DNA of 64,000 nt from Paenibacillus sp. FSL K6-3182 (GCF_037976325.1 NZ_CP150265.1:2351501-2415500), one strand, 5' to 3'; positions 54,785-63,995 are shown, counted from the first letter of the stretch. Notes: generated from the letters alone by a model not told the origin. Made by a program: numbers and translations.

Positions 54785-54810
54785 AACAGCCCTTCTAGCG
54801 AAGGGCTGTT
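54785..54810 (+). other. perfect stem-loop without T run
   Basis: AACAGCCCTTC-TAGC-GAAGGGCTGTT, 11-bp stem. It lies between the sigK terminator and the DUF4317 gene; it could be a leader hairpin or a bidirectional terminator remnant. Confidence 0.55.
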
Positions 54811-54864
54811 ATATCGTTTATACTGATAAAACCAATTTACTTCTTAGGAGTTGTCTAGCGAATC

Positions 54865-56031
54865 ATGATAAAGAAAGAAGTCGCGCATATACGCAAGCAA
54901 TTTAAGCTGGATCACGATATGATGAATATTAACGACATTCTCAACGTGTATATTATGAAGGATAGCAACGAGGTCTATCATTGGGAGAGCCAGGCGTTTG
55001 CTCTGGTGGATAGAGAGAAGCAGGAGTTGTATATGGGGAATTTCAAAAAACTGCTGACCGGAGAATTGGATCAGAAGTTGTTCGAGTTGAAGTTTCAGGA
55101 GGAAGCAGAGGATCCGACGCGAGTGATACTTCACCAAGGTTTGGCGACAGGCAATCCTGAAGAATGGAAGGACCTGATGCTGCTGTTGGTGGATAAAATG
55201 TTGGTGGATGCCAAGTATGAACAGGATACAGTAGTCACGTTCGTTCGTGGACAGTATTTCCGGCCGACCAAGGGCAGAAATGAAGAAGCCGAAGAGAGCG
55301 GGAAGGACGAACTGTTCGCGCATCCGTTCATTCTATGCAGCGTGAATTCCACGGAGAAGCAAAAGAAGACTCTCTTGTTCGATTATGTGGAGAGGGAATT
55401 TAAGTACAATGTCATTGTAGATCCGATTATCAAGTTAAGTTCGCCGGAGCACGGGTTCTTTTACCCTAGCGTGACGGATAACTATTCCGATGTGAACCGC
55501 ATTCTGTATTGTACGGCAAAATCGAATTATCCAGATCCTCACTTCATCGGACAGGTCTTAAATGCCGAAAGATCCATGACGGCAATGGAAGAGAGGGCTA
55601 TTTTCGAAGACATCGTGAAGGAAGTGGTGGGCGAACAACTCGACGTAGCCACTCTCGCACAGGTGTACGAGGAGATCCACCAGGTAATCGAAACCAACGA
55701 AGATAAGGAAGAACCCCCGAAGTTGGATTATAAAGATGTGGAACGTGTGCTGACAGTAAGTGGCATAGAGAACGTGACGACGGATAAAGTGGAACGCGCG
55801 TTTCAAACGATCGTCGACGATAGGAACTATGAAATGAAGGCAAGCAGCGTTATGCCGAAATTCACTTCAAAATCGATTAAGATCGATACAAAGGTAGCCT
55901 CGATTTCGGTCAGCCCGCAGGATTTAAAGTATGTGAGACAGGTGAATTATCAAGGGAAACGATGCATCCTGATTGAGATCGACGAAGATGCCGTAATCGA
56001 AGGATTTACGCTCAGTACAGAGACGTTATAG
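54865..56031 (+). CDS. DUF4317 family protein
   Basis: A 388-residue soluble protein of the DUF4317 family, found in many Firmicutes; its role is unknown to me. Typical opening residues IKKEVAHIRKQFKLDHDMM, the central FVRGQYFRPTKGRN and the C-terminal repeat-rich beta segment are visible. It has no signal peptide. ATG 54865 is preceded by weak TTAGGAG. It is flanked by two versions of an ACACATGT(T/G)GAGTG element (54724 and 56211). The second sigK-kinase copy lacks this gene, so it was gained or lost in one arrangement. Confidence 0.85.
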   Translation: MIKKEVAHIRKQFKLDHDMMNINDILNVYIMKDSNEVYHWESQAFALVDREKQELYMGNFKKLLTGELDQKLFELKFQEEAEDPTRVILHQGLATGNPEEWKDLMLLLVDKMLVDAKYEQDTVVTFVRGQYFRPTKGRNEEAEESGKDELFAHPFILCSVNSTEKQKKTLLFDYVEREFKYNVIVDPIIKLSSPEHGFFYPSVTDNYSDVNRILYCTAKSNYPDPHFIGQVLNAERSMTAMEERAIFEDIVKEVVGEQLDVATLAQVYEEIHQVIETNEDKEEPPKLDYKDVERVLTVSGIENVTTDKVERAFQTIVDDRNYEMKASSVMPKFTSKSIKIDTKVASISVSPQDLKYVRQVNYQGKRCILIEIDEDAVIEGFTLSTETL

Positions 56032-56215
56032 ACTCAGTTGACAGCGTTGGTTGATGCGGTTGCAGCCTTTGAATAGGTCGGCGCATAATGTGTTCTTGAG
56101 GGAAAGAAAATATTAAAATAAGACAACAGCGAGCAGAGGAGATCGTCTTGCTGGAGGATAAGTCACCGGGATGGTGCTCATCGTATAAAGTTTGTTCACA
56201 CTGTCTACTCGACAC

Positions 56216-57754
56216 ATGTGGAGTGCTGTGTGTTGTTGGTAATAATATAGCAGCTAAGAGCCACATTTTCCTGCAAGTTGAAGCCCGGCAGTATACTGTC
56301 TGGGCTTTGTTTGTATCTATGGATATACATGTACTGTATAAACTATTATTATGTGATTTATTGCTTTAATGGTACCTTCTTGAGACAATAACTAGTGTAA
56401 AAATTTGAATGTTGTCGAAATAGACCGTTATTGAAGGATAGAATTATAAATTATTGAATATAGTCTTCAAGTACAAATTTCCAAGAGTTAGAGAGTGAAT
56501 ACAGGAGAACGAGATGGTTCAAGTGTTAGAAAGGAAGTGATTCTATGTTTTATATTGTTTTAATCGTCATACTGGCTGCTTTAATCATTCAATCCGTTTA
56601 CCTTGTTTATTACAAAAACCAAATTAAGGATATCGGCAACCAATTATCTTTTATATCCGACCATCATTCATTCAAAATGATACAAACACAAATTAAGCCA
56701 AAAGAAATTCATCGGCTAATCGATTTATGTAATGCATTGCTTCATGATCAACGTAAGTTGAAGCAAGATTTTATCGAACAAAAGGAAGAAATCCACGCGA
56801 CTATTATGAGCTTGTCCCACGATATACGAACCCCGCTGACTTCACTTGACGGCTATCTGCAATTGGCGGAACGATCCGAGTATCTTAAAGAAAAAACAGA
56901 GTATGTTAGTCTGGCACAGACTAGAATGAAACAGATTATTACACTTGTTGACGAGCTGTTCCTATATACGAAACTGAAAAACCCAGATTACATCTTGGAG
57001 CTTGAGCCAGTTGATGTGATAAAAGTGTTAAATAAACGTCTGTTTACCTTTATTGACGATTTTTTGCGAAGTGGCTATGATCCAAACATCTGCATGGTGG
57101 AAGCACCGCTATATATAGTGGGAAATGAAAGTGCGTTGGAAAGAGTATTTGAGAATGTGATCAAAAATTACTTTATGCACAGTGAAGGTGCTCTAAGCAT
57201 TCGTTATGAGGAGAAGCAGGACGAGGTTTTGTTTCATTTTTCCAATGTACTGAAGCGAAATCATCTGCTGAGCCTTGACAACATATTTACTCGCTTTTAC
57301 AAAGCAGATCCGTCGCGTACGAACCAATCTTCAGGTCTGGGACTTTTTATCGTGAAATCACTGATGGAGAACATGAATGGTTATGTGCAAGCTGACCTGA
57401 ACGATGACCAGTTTTGCATCAGCTTAGCTTTTAAGAAAATCGTAAAGGAGAGTTGACGTGTACAATGACACGAACCACCCCAAAATTCTAATTGTTGAGG
57501 ACGACGTGCATATCAACAATATCATTTATGATGTGCTTCGAAAAGAGAAGTTTCAATGCACGCAAGCGTATTCTGGCAGTGAGGGAATCATGAACGTCAC
57601 TCATCACGAGTATCAGCTTATTATTTTGGACCTCATGCTGCCTGGCTTCTCGGGGGAAGATTTTATGCATCGGCTAAGAATAGAATTAAGCTCTGACACA
57701 CCAGTTATAGTTCTATCGGCCAAGGACAAATTGGATAATAAATTAAATCTGTTT
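56216..57754 (+). repeat. direct duplication, copy A (kinase plus regulator 5' part)
   Basis: Nearly identical to 61028-62568 (offset 4812-4814 bases). It starts at ATGTGGAGTGCTG and ends at AAATCTGTTT, where copy A breaks into unrelated DNA. It includes 330 bases of untranslated DNA, a full kinase gene and 99 codons of the response regulator. The non-coding part holds no further gene. Confidence 0.95.
56545..57456 (+). CDS. sensor histidine kinase, copy A
   Basis: Kinase of 303 residues with one N-terminal membrane helix (about 2-22), no extracellular domain, a coiled-coil stretch and HisKA SLSHDIRTPLTSL (His near residue 92). The ATPase domain has an N-box VIKNYFMHS and G-box SSGLGLFIVKSL. 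The layout matches intramembrane-type kinases of antimicrobial-peptide resistance modules. It differs from copy B (61359) at eight positions by my count: L/M, H/R, T/K, V/I, D/E, Y/F, N/K and F/Y. GGAAGTGATT precedes ATG 56545. Its partner regulator is truncated, so it may signal through the regulator at 62272. Confidence 0.92.
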   Translation: MFYIVLIVILAALIIQSVYLVYYKNQIKDIGNQLSFISDHHSFKMIQTQIKPKEIHRLIDLCNALLHDQRKLKQDFIEQKEEIHATIMSLSHDIRTPLTSLDGYLQLAERSEYLKEKTEYVSLAQTRMKQIITLVDELFLYTKLKNPDYILELEPVDVIKVLNKRLFTFIDDFLRSGYDPNICMVEAPLYIVGNESALERVFENVIKNYFMHSEGALSIRYEEKQDEVLFHFSNVLKRNHLLSLDNIFTRFYKADPSRTNQSSGLGLFIVKSLMENMNGYVQADLNDDQFCISLAFKKIVKES

Positions 57755-57769
57755 GTAACCCTGCAATAA
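57458..57769 (+). pseudogene. truncated OmpR-family response regulator, copy A
   Basis: The first 99 residues are identical to the regulator at 62272, including DD at the acidic pocket (VEDD), the phosphoacceptor region LDLMLPG and the VLSAKD strand. The frame then departs into VTLQ and a stop. The last receiver helix with the conserved Lys (KPF) and the whole DNA-binding domain are missing. GTG 57458 has AAAGGAGAG upstream. Probably non-functional. Confidence 0.93.
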
Positions 57770-57916
57770 GTTTGCGACCCAATTCACAAAGATTGATATG
57801 AGAAGATCAGTATTTATTGATGTTACAACTCTCATATTCACAAATTATTGAGAATGGTTGTTTTCTTAATTTGGAAAATTTATTTTATAATTTTGATTTG
57901 AATATTTCTTCAAGAA

Positions 57917-58691
57917 TTAGTGAGATAGGAGTGTTGATGTCGTGGATCTTGGGTGTCTATAACTGTTTTTTGCACCTACGCTAATTACGGCGTATTTCGG
58001 AGTGACTGCTGTAAGAAAGGCAAATGATGTTGATGTATTGGAACCATGATGACCCACCTTTAATACATCAGCTTTTAAAGCAGTTTTGGAGGCAATCATA
58101 TCTGACTCTGATTTCACTTGAGCATCACCGGTGAAGAGGGAGGAGTTTTTACCATTCACAACGCGTAGAACAGTGCTCCAGTCGTTTAGATCACTTTTAG
58201 CATACTCTTTTGTAGGAGCGAAAAAGGAGACTGTAATACCCTATAGCGGCAGTTTTATGCCTACTTTTTTCTTCTTTAATTGTTAGTTTTTCACTTTTAA
58301 CGGCAGTAAGAAAATCTTTAAAGGACTGTGATTTATGTCACACTTTCGTTGCATACACAGATTCAACTTTAAATGTTTTAAGAATAGCATCCTATCCACC
58401 GACATTATCCTCATCGGAATGAGTGGAGATTATTTCTTCAATATCATCGACGCCAAGCTTTTTTAGATCATTAAAGATGATCTTACCATATTTGTTATTA
58501 CCGCCGTCAATTAGGATATCATCGCCGTTAGGAGTTTTGAAATAGGTTGCATCGCCTTGACCTACATCTAAAAAATACACAGATAATTTACCTTTCTCCG
58601 GTTCCGCAATCGGATCTGCCGCGTAGATTGATGATGAAAAGTTGGATGTAAATAGAGCAGATGTGAGTATAAGTTTATGTATTCTTTCAAT
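57917..58691 (-). pseudogene. decayed secreted metallo-beta-lactamase-fold (ComEC/Rec2-like) hydrolase
   Basis: On the minus strand a signal-like segment ends SSSIYAADP, followed by FLDVGQGDATYFKTPNG, ILIDGG and STHSDEDNVGG, the metal-site region of ComEC-type MBL proteins (normally HxDxDHxGG). Two in-frame stops then follow (TAG after VGG at about 58394 and TGA about 60 bases on), and a frameshift between about 58270 and 58240. The frame resumes with LFTGDAQ and LKVGHHGSNTST. The family SYGHP motif reads SYRHP and the C-terminus is cut short. The likely start reads ATT at 58691 behind AAGGAG. A clear relic. Confidence 0.9.
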
Positions 58692-58898
58692 GGTCCGGAA
58701 CTCCTTTTTTTTTTCATTATTATACTAATGTGAGCAATAACTAACGGTAGGGGTGTGCAAATGAATTGGAGCTTTGTTGGGTGGAATGATTCGAAGTGGT
58801 AATTATAGATATAACTCTCTTTGGAAAAATAGTTATATGCTACTAGTTTGATTTTATTGTATAATTATCCATTATACAAAGATAAAGAGGTCGATGAA

Positions 58899-59987
58899 AT
58901 GAGTTTTGAGAGTTTAGTTTTTGAAGTTTTTATTGCTTCACCATCAGATGTTGGACAACAAAGGGATGAAATTGAAAATAAAATTAACGAGTGGAACAAA
59001 TTATATGCTGAAGATACAAAAGTTATCCTATTACCTCGGCGGTGGGAAGATTTAGCCCCTTCCTACAATTCCAATGCAGCAGACGCCCAAAAAATAATAA
59101 ATGAAGAGTTAGTTCAAAAATGTGATATTGTGATAGGTGTATTCTGGACAAAATTGGGGAGTGAAACGACAACTCATAATTCAGGTTCAATTGAGGAAAT
59201 TAGTATTTTTATCGAACAAGATAAGGATGTTTTGGTGTATTTTGTTGAAGATAAAGTTCCATTAGATATATTAAGTAAACAGGCAAATAGTCTACAGAAG
59301 CTTGATGCATATAAAGAAGAGTTTAGAAAAAAGGGAATATCCAAAAGATATAATGCTTCAACTCTAAAAGATGACTTGTTTAATACAATAAAAAAGATAT
59401 CAAAGAGAGAGCAAAGCATCATTCCGCAACGTAATGAGACTAAAGAAACTGAAGAAACTTCAGTAATCATCGATAATGTTCAGAAAAAAAGTAATACTGA
59501 CAAGAATCTCACATACATTTTTCACGCAAACTCTGATCATCGAACATTTTCTGAAATATGGCATGTTCTTGATAATGGAAATTATTCTCTTAGATTTATT
59601 GAAAGTGAGCTTAGTAAATCTGCCGTAAGGGGTTTATTCAATGCAAAGAAAAGCGGGAATTTGGACGAGGTAACAGTTTTGGGTATTTATTATAATGATG
59701 AAGATAATCCGAAAAATGGAATTGTTATTAAACTAACTGACATTAGACAAGAAAATGACGTGATTGTTTTTGATTTCGAGTTTGTTAAAGATACTAATTA
59801 CGATAGTGGCTTATTTCATCAAATACTAGGTATGGATTATTCGTATCGAAAACATAATCAGAATCAGTTCATTACCCGTACGAGAAAAACTTTAGATGCA
59901 ATATTGAGTGAGTGTAGATCAAGTCACGCAAATTATTCCGTGAATGTCAAAACAAGAAATTTTTTGAAAGGTATAAATAAATATTAA
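58899..59987 (+). CDS. DUF4062-domain protein with unknown C-terminal domain
   Basis: A 362-residue soluble protein. The N-terminal about 130 residues resemble DUF4062, a TIR/SEFIR-like alpha/beta fold: VFIASPSDVGQQRDEIE, then LPRRWED, then QKCDIVIGVFWTKLGSET. A charged linker (about 165-205) leads to a C-terminal domain (about 205-362) that I do not recognise, beginning LTYIFHANSDHRTFSEIW. ATG 58899 has AAAGAGG 8 bases upstream. The gene is markedly AT-rich and sits between a pseudogene and IS debris, so it was probably acquired. DUF4062 proteins often occur in accessory, sometimes defence-related, loci; function here is inference. Confidence 0.8.
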   Translation: MSFESLVFEVFIASPSDVGQQRDEIENKINEWNKLYAEDTKVILLPRRWEDLAPSYNSNAADAQKIINEELVQKCDIVIGVFWTKLGSETTTHNSGSIEEISIFIEQDKDVLVYFVEDKVPLDILSKQANSLQKLDAYKEEFRKKGISKRYNASTLKDDLFNTIKKISKREQSIIPQRNETKETEETSVIIDNVQKKSNTDKNLTYIFHANSDHRTFSEIWHVLDNGNYSLRFIESELSKSAVRGLFNAKKSGNLDEVTVLGIYYNDEDNPKNGIVIKLTDIRQENDVIVFDFEFVKDTNYDSGLFHQILGMDYSYRKHNQNQFITRTRKTLDAILSECRSSHANYSVNVKTRNFLKGINKY

Positions 59988-60311
59988 AAGTTTTTTTAAA
60001 ATACGATTCCGCCCGCATTTTTTAACCTGTCGTTATTAGCACATGTGGTAAAACAATGATCAGCAGTTAAATAAATTAACTTGTTGCTGTGCTTTATTAA
60101 AGTCAACGAACGATATTTGTAGTAAACATAGCTTGTCTAATCTATATGCAGATTTTTCTGATGATAGCATCGTCATTAATGGTTTTGTGTTTGAAATGCG
60201 AACAAAATAATTTAAAAATACCGTAGATGGTATTATCCCCTTTAAGTAGACACTCAAAAAAACCGTCATGTTATCATGGAGGTTCGAGCGACACTTGGAG
60301 GGGATATTTTT

Positions 60312-60611
60312 ATGGCTAAAAAAGGGCAAATATTTCAAACGTATATAGAAGAATTCAAATTGAAAGCAGTCAGAGCGTATTTAGAGAGCTCTTCAAGATA
60401 TAAGGTGGTAGCTAAACAAGAAGGAATTCGTCATTGTTCACAACTGAAGGAATGTGTGAAAAAGTGGCAAAACGGGGATTCGTTCGATGAGCGTAAAAGT
60501 GAGATGAACCCACTGAAAGGTCGTCCTCGCACGCTCTTTTCAAGCGTCGAGGAAGAAAGAGATTACTTGAAAGCGCAGATGGACTACTTAAAAAAGCGGT
60601 ATCCAATTTAA
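60312..60611 (+). CDS. IS3-family transposase OrfA
   Basis: A 99-residue helix-turn-helix protein of the IS3/IS150 orfA type: YIEEFKLKAVRAYLESS, then the HTH YKVVAKQEGIRHCSQLKECVKKW, then the leucine-zipper-like EEERDYLKAQMDYLKKRYP. ATG 60312 follows GGAGGGG. It normally joins OrfB by frameshifting to form the transposase; OrfB is broken here, so the element cannot move itself. Confidence 0.85.
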   Translation: MAKKGQIFQTYIEEFKLKAVRAYLESSSRYKVVAKQEGIRHCSQLKECVKKWQNGDSFDERKSEMNPLKGRPRTLFSSVEEERDYLKAQMDYLKKRYPI

Positions 60612-60645
60612 CAAAGGAGAAGCCCTCAGTCAGCGGATTAAGTAA

Positions 60646-60853
60646 GAAATAATAGATGAGTTTCGTCATCTGCACCGTATTACCTAACTGTTAAGCATAG
60701 CAGGGATACCACGGTCCAGCTATTACAAATGGCGAGCCACACAGCCTCAACGCAACGCGAGGCAAGAGAGAGATCACGTAATCAAGGAACACATGATGGC
60801 TATCCATTTTTGGGCATCCAGAATTCGGCTACCCTCGTATGATGACCACCTTG
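60646..60853 (+). pseudogene. IS3-family transposase OrfB fragment
   Basis: A frame reading EIIDEFRHLHRIT, a TAA stop at about 60685, then LLSIAGIPRSSYYKWRA and a frameshift before FGYPRMMTTL. This is the start of an IS3 OrfB; the DDE catalytic domain is absent. Confidence 0.85.
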
Positions 60854-60857
60854 TGAT

Positions 60858-60898
60858 TTGATGAAGCTCTATCATGAGTTTTATAAGGCGAAGCGGTG
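60858..60898 (+). repeat. second copy of the sigK 3' end
   Basis: Forty bases match 54545-54584 with one synonymous difference, encoding the last SigK residues [13 protein letters not shown] and a stop (TGA instead of TAA). Downstream DNA including the terminator is related but clearly more diverged than the adjacent kinase duplication. Confidence 0.93.
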
Positions 60899-60975
60899 AT
60901 AATGACCTGAGCTCTTATAGTAAATCTGAACTTATCGTATGTAGTAGTGAGACCAGATGTTATTTCAATAAATGC

Positions 60976-61007
60976 AACCAAATGGAAGAAATGTCGTTTG
61001 GTTTTTT
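60976..61007 (+). terminator. second copy of the sigK terminator
   Basis: AACCAAATGG.../GTCGTTTGGTT stem with T run; a counterpart of the terminator at 54675. Confidence 0.8.
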
Positions 61008-61017
61008 ACTGTTTACG

Positions 61018-61037
61018 CACTCCACATATGTGGAGTG
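61018..61037. repeat. 20-bp perfect palindrome at duplication boundary
   Basis: CACTCCACATATGTGGAGTG. Partial versions flank the DUF4317 gene in the first copy (about 54718-54739 and 56211-56225). It marks the position where the two arrangements differ. Confidence 0.75.
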
Positions 61038-62568
61038 CTGTGTGTTGTTGGTAAGAATTTAGCAGCTAAGAGCCACATTTTCCTGCAAGTTGAAGCCCGG
61101 CAGTATACTGTCTGGGCTTTGTTTGTATCTATGGATATACATGTACTGTATAAACTATTATTATGTGATTTATTGCTTTAATGGTACCTTCTTGAGACAA
61201 TAACTAGTGTAAAAATTTGAATGTTGTCGAAATAGACCGTTATTGAAGGATATAATTATAAATTATTGAATATAGTCTTCAAGTACAAATTTCCAAGAGT
61301 TAGAGAGTTGAAATACAGGAGAACGAGATGGTTCAAGTGTCAGAAAGGAAGTGATTCTATGTTTTATATTGTTTTAATCGTCATACTGGCTGCTTTAATC
61401 ATTCAATCTGTTTACCTTGTTTATTACAAAAACCAAATTAAGGATATCGGCAACCAATTATCTTTTATATCAGACCATCATTCATTCAAAATGATACAAA
61501 CACAAATTAAGCCAAAAGAAATTCATCGGTTAATCGATTTATGCAATGCAATGCTTCGTGATCAACGAAAGTTGAAGCAAGATTTTATCGAACAAAAGGA
61601 AGAAATCCACGCGACTATTATGAGCTTGTCCCACGATATACGAACCCCGCTGACTTCACTTGACGGCTATCTGCAATTGGCGGAACGATCCGAGTATCTT
61701 AAAGAAAAAAAAGAGTATATTAGTCTGGCACAGACTAGAATGAAACAGATTATTACACTTGTTGACGAGCTGTTCCTATATACGAAACTGAAAAACCCAG
61801 ATTACATCTTGGAGCTTGAGCCAGTTGATGTGATAAAAGTGTTAAATAAACGTCTGTTTACCTTTATCGACGATTTTTTGCGAAGTGGCTATGAACCAAA
61901 CATCTGCATGGTGGAAGCACCGCTATTTATAGTGGGAAATGAAAGTGCGTTGGAAAGAGTATTTGAGAATGTGATCAAAAATTACTTTATGCACAGTGAA
62001 GGTGCTCTAAGCATTCGTTATGAGGAGAAGCAGGACGAGGTTTTGTTTCATTTTTCCAATGTACTGAAGCGAAATCATCTGCTGAGCCTTGACAACATAT
62101 TTACTCGCTTTTACAAAGCAGATCCGTCGCGTACAAACCAATCTTCAGGACTGGGACTTTTTATCGTGAAATCACTGATGGAGAAAATGAATGGTTATGT
62201 ACAAGCTGACCTGAACGATGACCAGTATTGCATCAGCTTAGCTTTTAAGAAAATCGTAAAGGAGAGTTGACGTGTACAATGACACGAACCACCCCAAAAT
62301 TCTAATTGTCGAGGATGACGTGCATATCAACAATATCATTTATGATGTGCTTCGAAAAGAGAAGTTTCAATGCACGCAAGCGTATTCTGGCAGTGAGGGA
62401 ATCATGAACGTCACTCATCACGAGTATCAGCTTATTATTTTGGACCTCATGCTTCCTGGCTTCTCGGGGGAAGATTTTATGCATCGGCTAAGAATAGAAT
62501 TAAGCTCTGACACACCAGTTATAGTTCTATCGGCCAAGGACAAATTGGATAATAAATTAAATCTGTTT
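61028..62568 (+). repeat. direct duplication, copy B
   Basis: Counterpart of 56216-57754. Here the regulator continues intact and the ABC transporter follows, so copy B appears to be the complete version. Confidence 0.95.
61359..62270 (+). CDS. sensor histidine kinase, copy B
   Basis: A 303-residue kinase like copy A: one membrane helix (about 2-22), HisKA with SHDIRTPLTSL (His near 92), ATPase domain with SSGLGLFIVKSL. ATG 61359 is chosen as it has GGAAGTGATT upstream and matches copy A; the longer reading from 61266 lies in untranslated DNA. The stop is one base before the regulator GTG. It forms a complete kinase-regulator-ABC module. By analogy with such modules it responds to cell-wall-active peptides or to transporter activity. 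Confidence 0.94.
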   Translation: MFYIVLIVILAALIIQSVYLVYYKNQIKDIGNQLSFISDHHSFKMIQTQIKPKEIHRLIDLCNAMLRDQRKLKQDFIEQKEEIHATIMSLSHDIRTPLTSLDGYLQLAERSEYLKEKKEYISLAQTRMKQIITLVDELFLYTKLKNPDYILELEPVDVIKVLNKRLFTFIDDFLRSGYEPNICMVEAPLFIVGNESALERVFENVIKNYFMHSEGALSIRYEEKQDEVLFHFSNVLKRNHLLSLDNIFTRFYKADPSRTNQSSGLGLFIVKSLMEKMNGYVQADLNDDQYCISLAFKKIVKES

Positions 62569-62967
62569 AAGTTGGGAGCCGCTGATTATGTCACGAAACC
62601 GTTTGAGGTGGAGGAATTGCTTGCCCGAGTCCATGTACATGTCAAACGAACCTCCCGAACGGATTCTGCCACTCGCTATCGTCATAAAAATCTACTTTTA
62701 GATAGCGGAACGATGAACGCTAGCGTCAATCAAGCAGATTTGAAACTTACAAGACAGGAATACAAGATTCTTGAGCTGCTGCTTAAGAATCCTACCCGAG
62801 TGTTTACAAAGCAGGATCTGTATGAGCTTGCATGGGAAGATATATACATAGGTGAGGACAAAACCATTACCGTTCACATTAGCAATATTCGCAATAAAAT
62901 CAAAAGGGTTGACGAGGAGGCTTATATTGACACCATTTGGGGCATTGGTTTCAGGCTGGCACCATAG
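62272..62967 (+). CDS. OmpR-family response regulator
   Basis: A 231-residue DNA-binding regulator. The receiver domain (1-118) has VEDD, LDLMLPG (phosphorylated Asp near 57), VLSAKD and KPF. The winged-helix Trans_reg_C domain (about 135-230) has LTRQEYKILELLLKNP and HISNIRNKI. GTG 62272 follows AAAGGAGAG overlapping the kinase end. The ABC transporter starts 101 bases downstream and is the probable target. Confidence 0.95.
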   Translation: MYNDTNHPKILIVEDDVHINNIIYDVLRKEKFQCTQAYSGSEGIMNVTHHEYQLIILDLMLPGFSGEDFMHRLRIELSSDTPVIVLSAKDKLDNKLNLFKLGAADYVTKPFEVEELLARVHVHVKRTSRTDSATRYRHKNLLLDSGTMNASVNQADLKLTRQEYKILELLLKNPTRVFTKQDLYELAWEDIYIGEDKTITVHISNIRNKIKRVDEEAYIDTIWGIGFRLAP

Positions 62968-63068
62968 GGAGGCCTTAAACCGGCCCTAATCTTCTTTGAA
63001 CTTTCTTAATCATTTATTGACGATATGTTAGCTTCTTTTTGTTATTTTATTGACAAGGAGGTGTGAAT

Positions 63069-63995
63069 ATGGCTGAAGCAATTATTGAAGTAAGTCAATT
63101 AACCAAACAATTTAAAGGGAAAACGGCAGTGCGTAAGGTAGAGTTTAAAATAGGTAAAGGTGAAATCTTCGGTTTGATAGGCCAAAATGGAGCGGGAAAA
63201 TCCACCTTGCTAAAGATGATTGCTGGATTGATATCCCCGACTTCAGGAGAAATTAAATTATTTGATCGTCCAGTGAAGGATAATCACCCTTATTTTGAAC
63301 GAATAGGCGTACTCATTGAAAATCCAGGGTTATATCCCCATCATACTGCCTATGAAAATTTGGAATTAATCGCGATTTCCTATGGATTGACTAATCGGAA
63401 AGAGCATATTAACAAGCTGCTGAAGCTTGTCGGATTGGAAGGTTCGAACAAGACCAAGGTGAAAAATTATTCAATGGGCATGAAGCAAAGGCTTGGAATT
63501 GCAGCTGCATTAATTGGAAGCCCAGATGTCTTGATTTTGGATGAACCGATCAACGGTTTGGACCCGCAAGGAATTTCTGAGATTAGAAACATGATTTTGG
63601 AATTGAATAAAACGGGAATGACCATCATTATTTCAAGTCACATTTTGGAAGAGTTGTCGAAAGTAGCGACGCAATATGCAATCGTACATCAAGGAGAAAT
63701 CATCGAACACCATTCAAGGGAGCAACTGCTGCTTCAATGCGAAGATCGTATTGAAATAGAAGTGGATAAAGCAAGCTCGGCTGTTCCCATCTTAGAACAA
63801 AAATTGCATATTAATCATTACAAAGTCATTAGTGAGCGTATGGTGTATGTATATGATGCTCATCTTGAGAACCAACATATCATCAAGACCTTAGTTGAAA
63901 GCGGCATAACTGTTCATTCGATTATCAAGCATAAACAAAGCCTAGAACAATATTTTTTGGCACGGATAGAAAGTGAGGGTGGGAGCCGTGATTAA
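63069..63995 (+). CDS. ABC transporter ATPase, BcrA/lantibiotic-immunity-like
   Basis: A 308-residue ATPase with Walker A GQNGAGKST (about residue 38), signature YSMGMKQR, Walker B VLILDEPINGLDPQG and switch IIISSHILEEL, plus a C-terminal extension. It groups by eye with BcrA/SpaF-type ATPases that export or expel peptide antibiotics. ATG 63069 is preferred (AGGAGG 7 bases upstream); GTG 63063 overlaps the site. Its stop overlaps the start of the next gene. The Pro/Ile change in DEPIN is tolerated in this family. Confidence 0.93.
   Translation: MAEAIIEVSQLTKQFKGKTAVRKVEFKIGKGEIFGLIGQNGAGKSTLLKMIAGLISPTSGEIKLFDRPVKDNHPYFERIGVLIENPGLYPHHTAYENLELIAISYGLTNRKEHINKLLKLVGLEGSNKTKVKNYSMGMKQRLGIAAALIGSPDVLILDEPINGLDPQGISEIRNMILELNKTGMTIIISSHILEELSKVATQYAIVHQGEIIEHHSREQLLLQCEDRIEIEVDKASSAVPILEQKLHINHYKVISERMVYVYDAHLENQHIIKTLVESGITVHSIIKHKQSLEQYFLARIESEGGSRD

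Larger units (their letters stand above)
60228..60853 (+). mobile_element. degenerate IS3-family element, left part
   Basis: It begins with a terminal repeat of IS150/IS3 style, TGGTATTATCCCC followed by TTTAAGTAGACACT (60228-60254); it shares AAGTAGACA with the IS remnant at 13758. It contains orfA (60312) and a broken orfB (60646), and stops at the sigK-tail duplication (60858) with no right end. Confidence 0.82.

Noticed and set aside
60060..60338. Minus-strand 92-codon frame
   Set aside because: It overlaps the IS3 terminal repeat and orfA start, with no ribosome site or recognisable motif.
54545..60898. Integrative element using the sigK 3' end as attachment site
   Set aside because: No integrase or recombinase gene is present between the two sigK tails, and the kinase duplication extends beyond the second tail; duplication or import by homologous recombination explains more.
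61266..61358. N-terminal extension of kinase copy B
   Set aside because: Copy A has no such extension, and the ribosome site and start at 61359 match copy A exactly.
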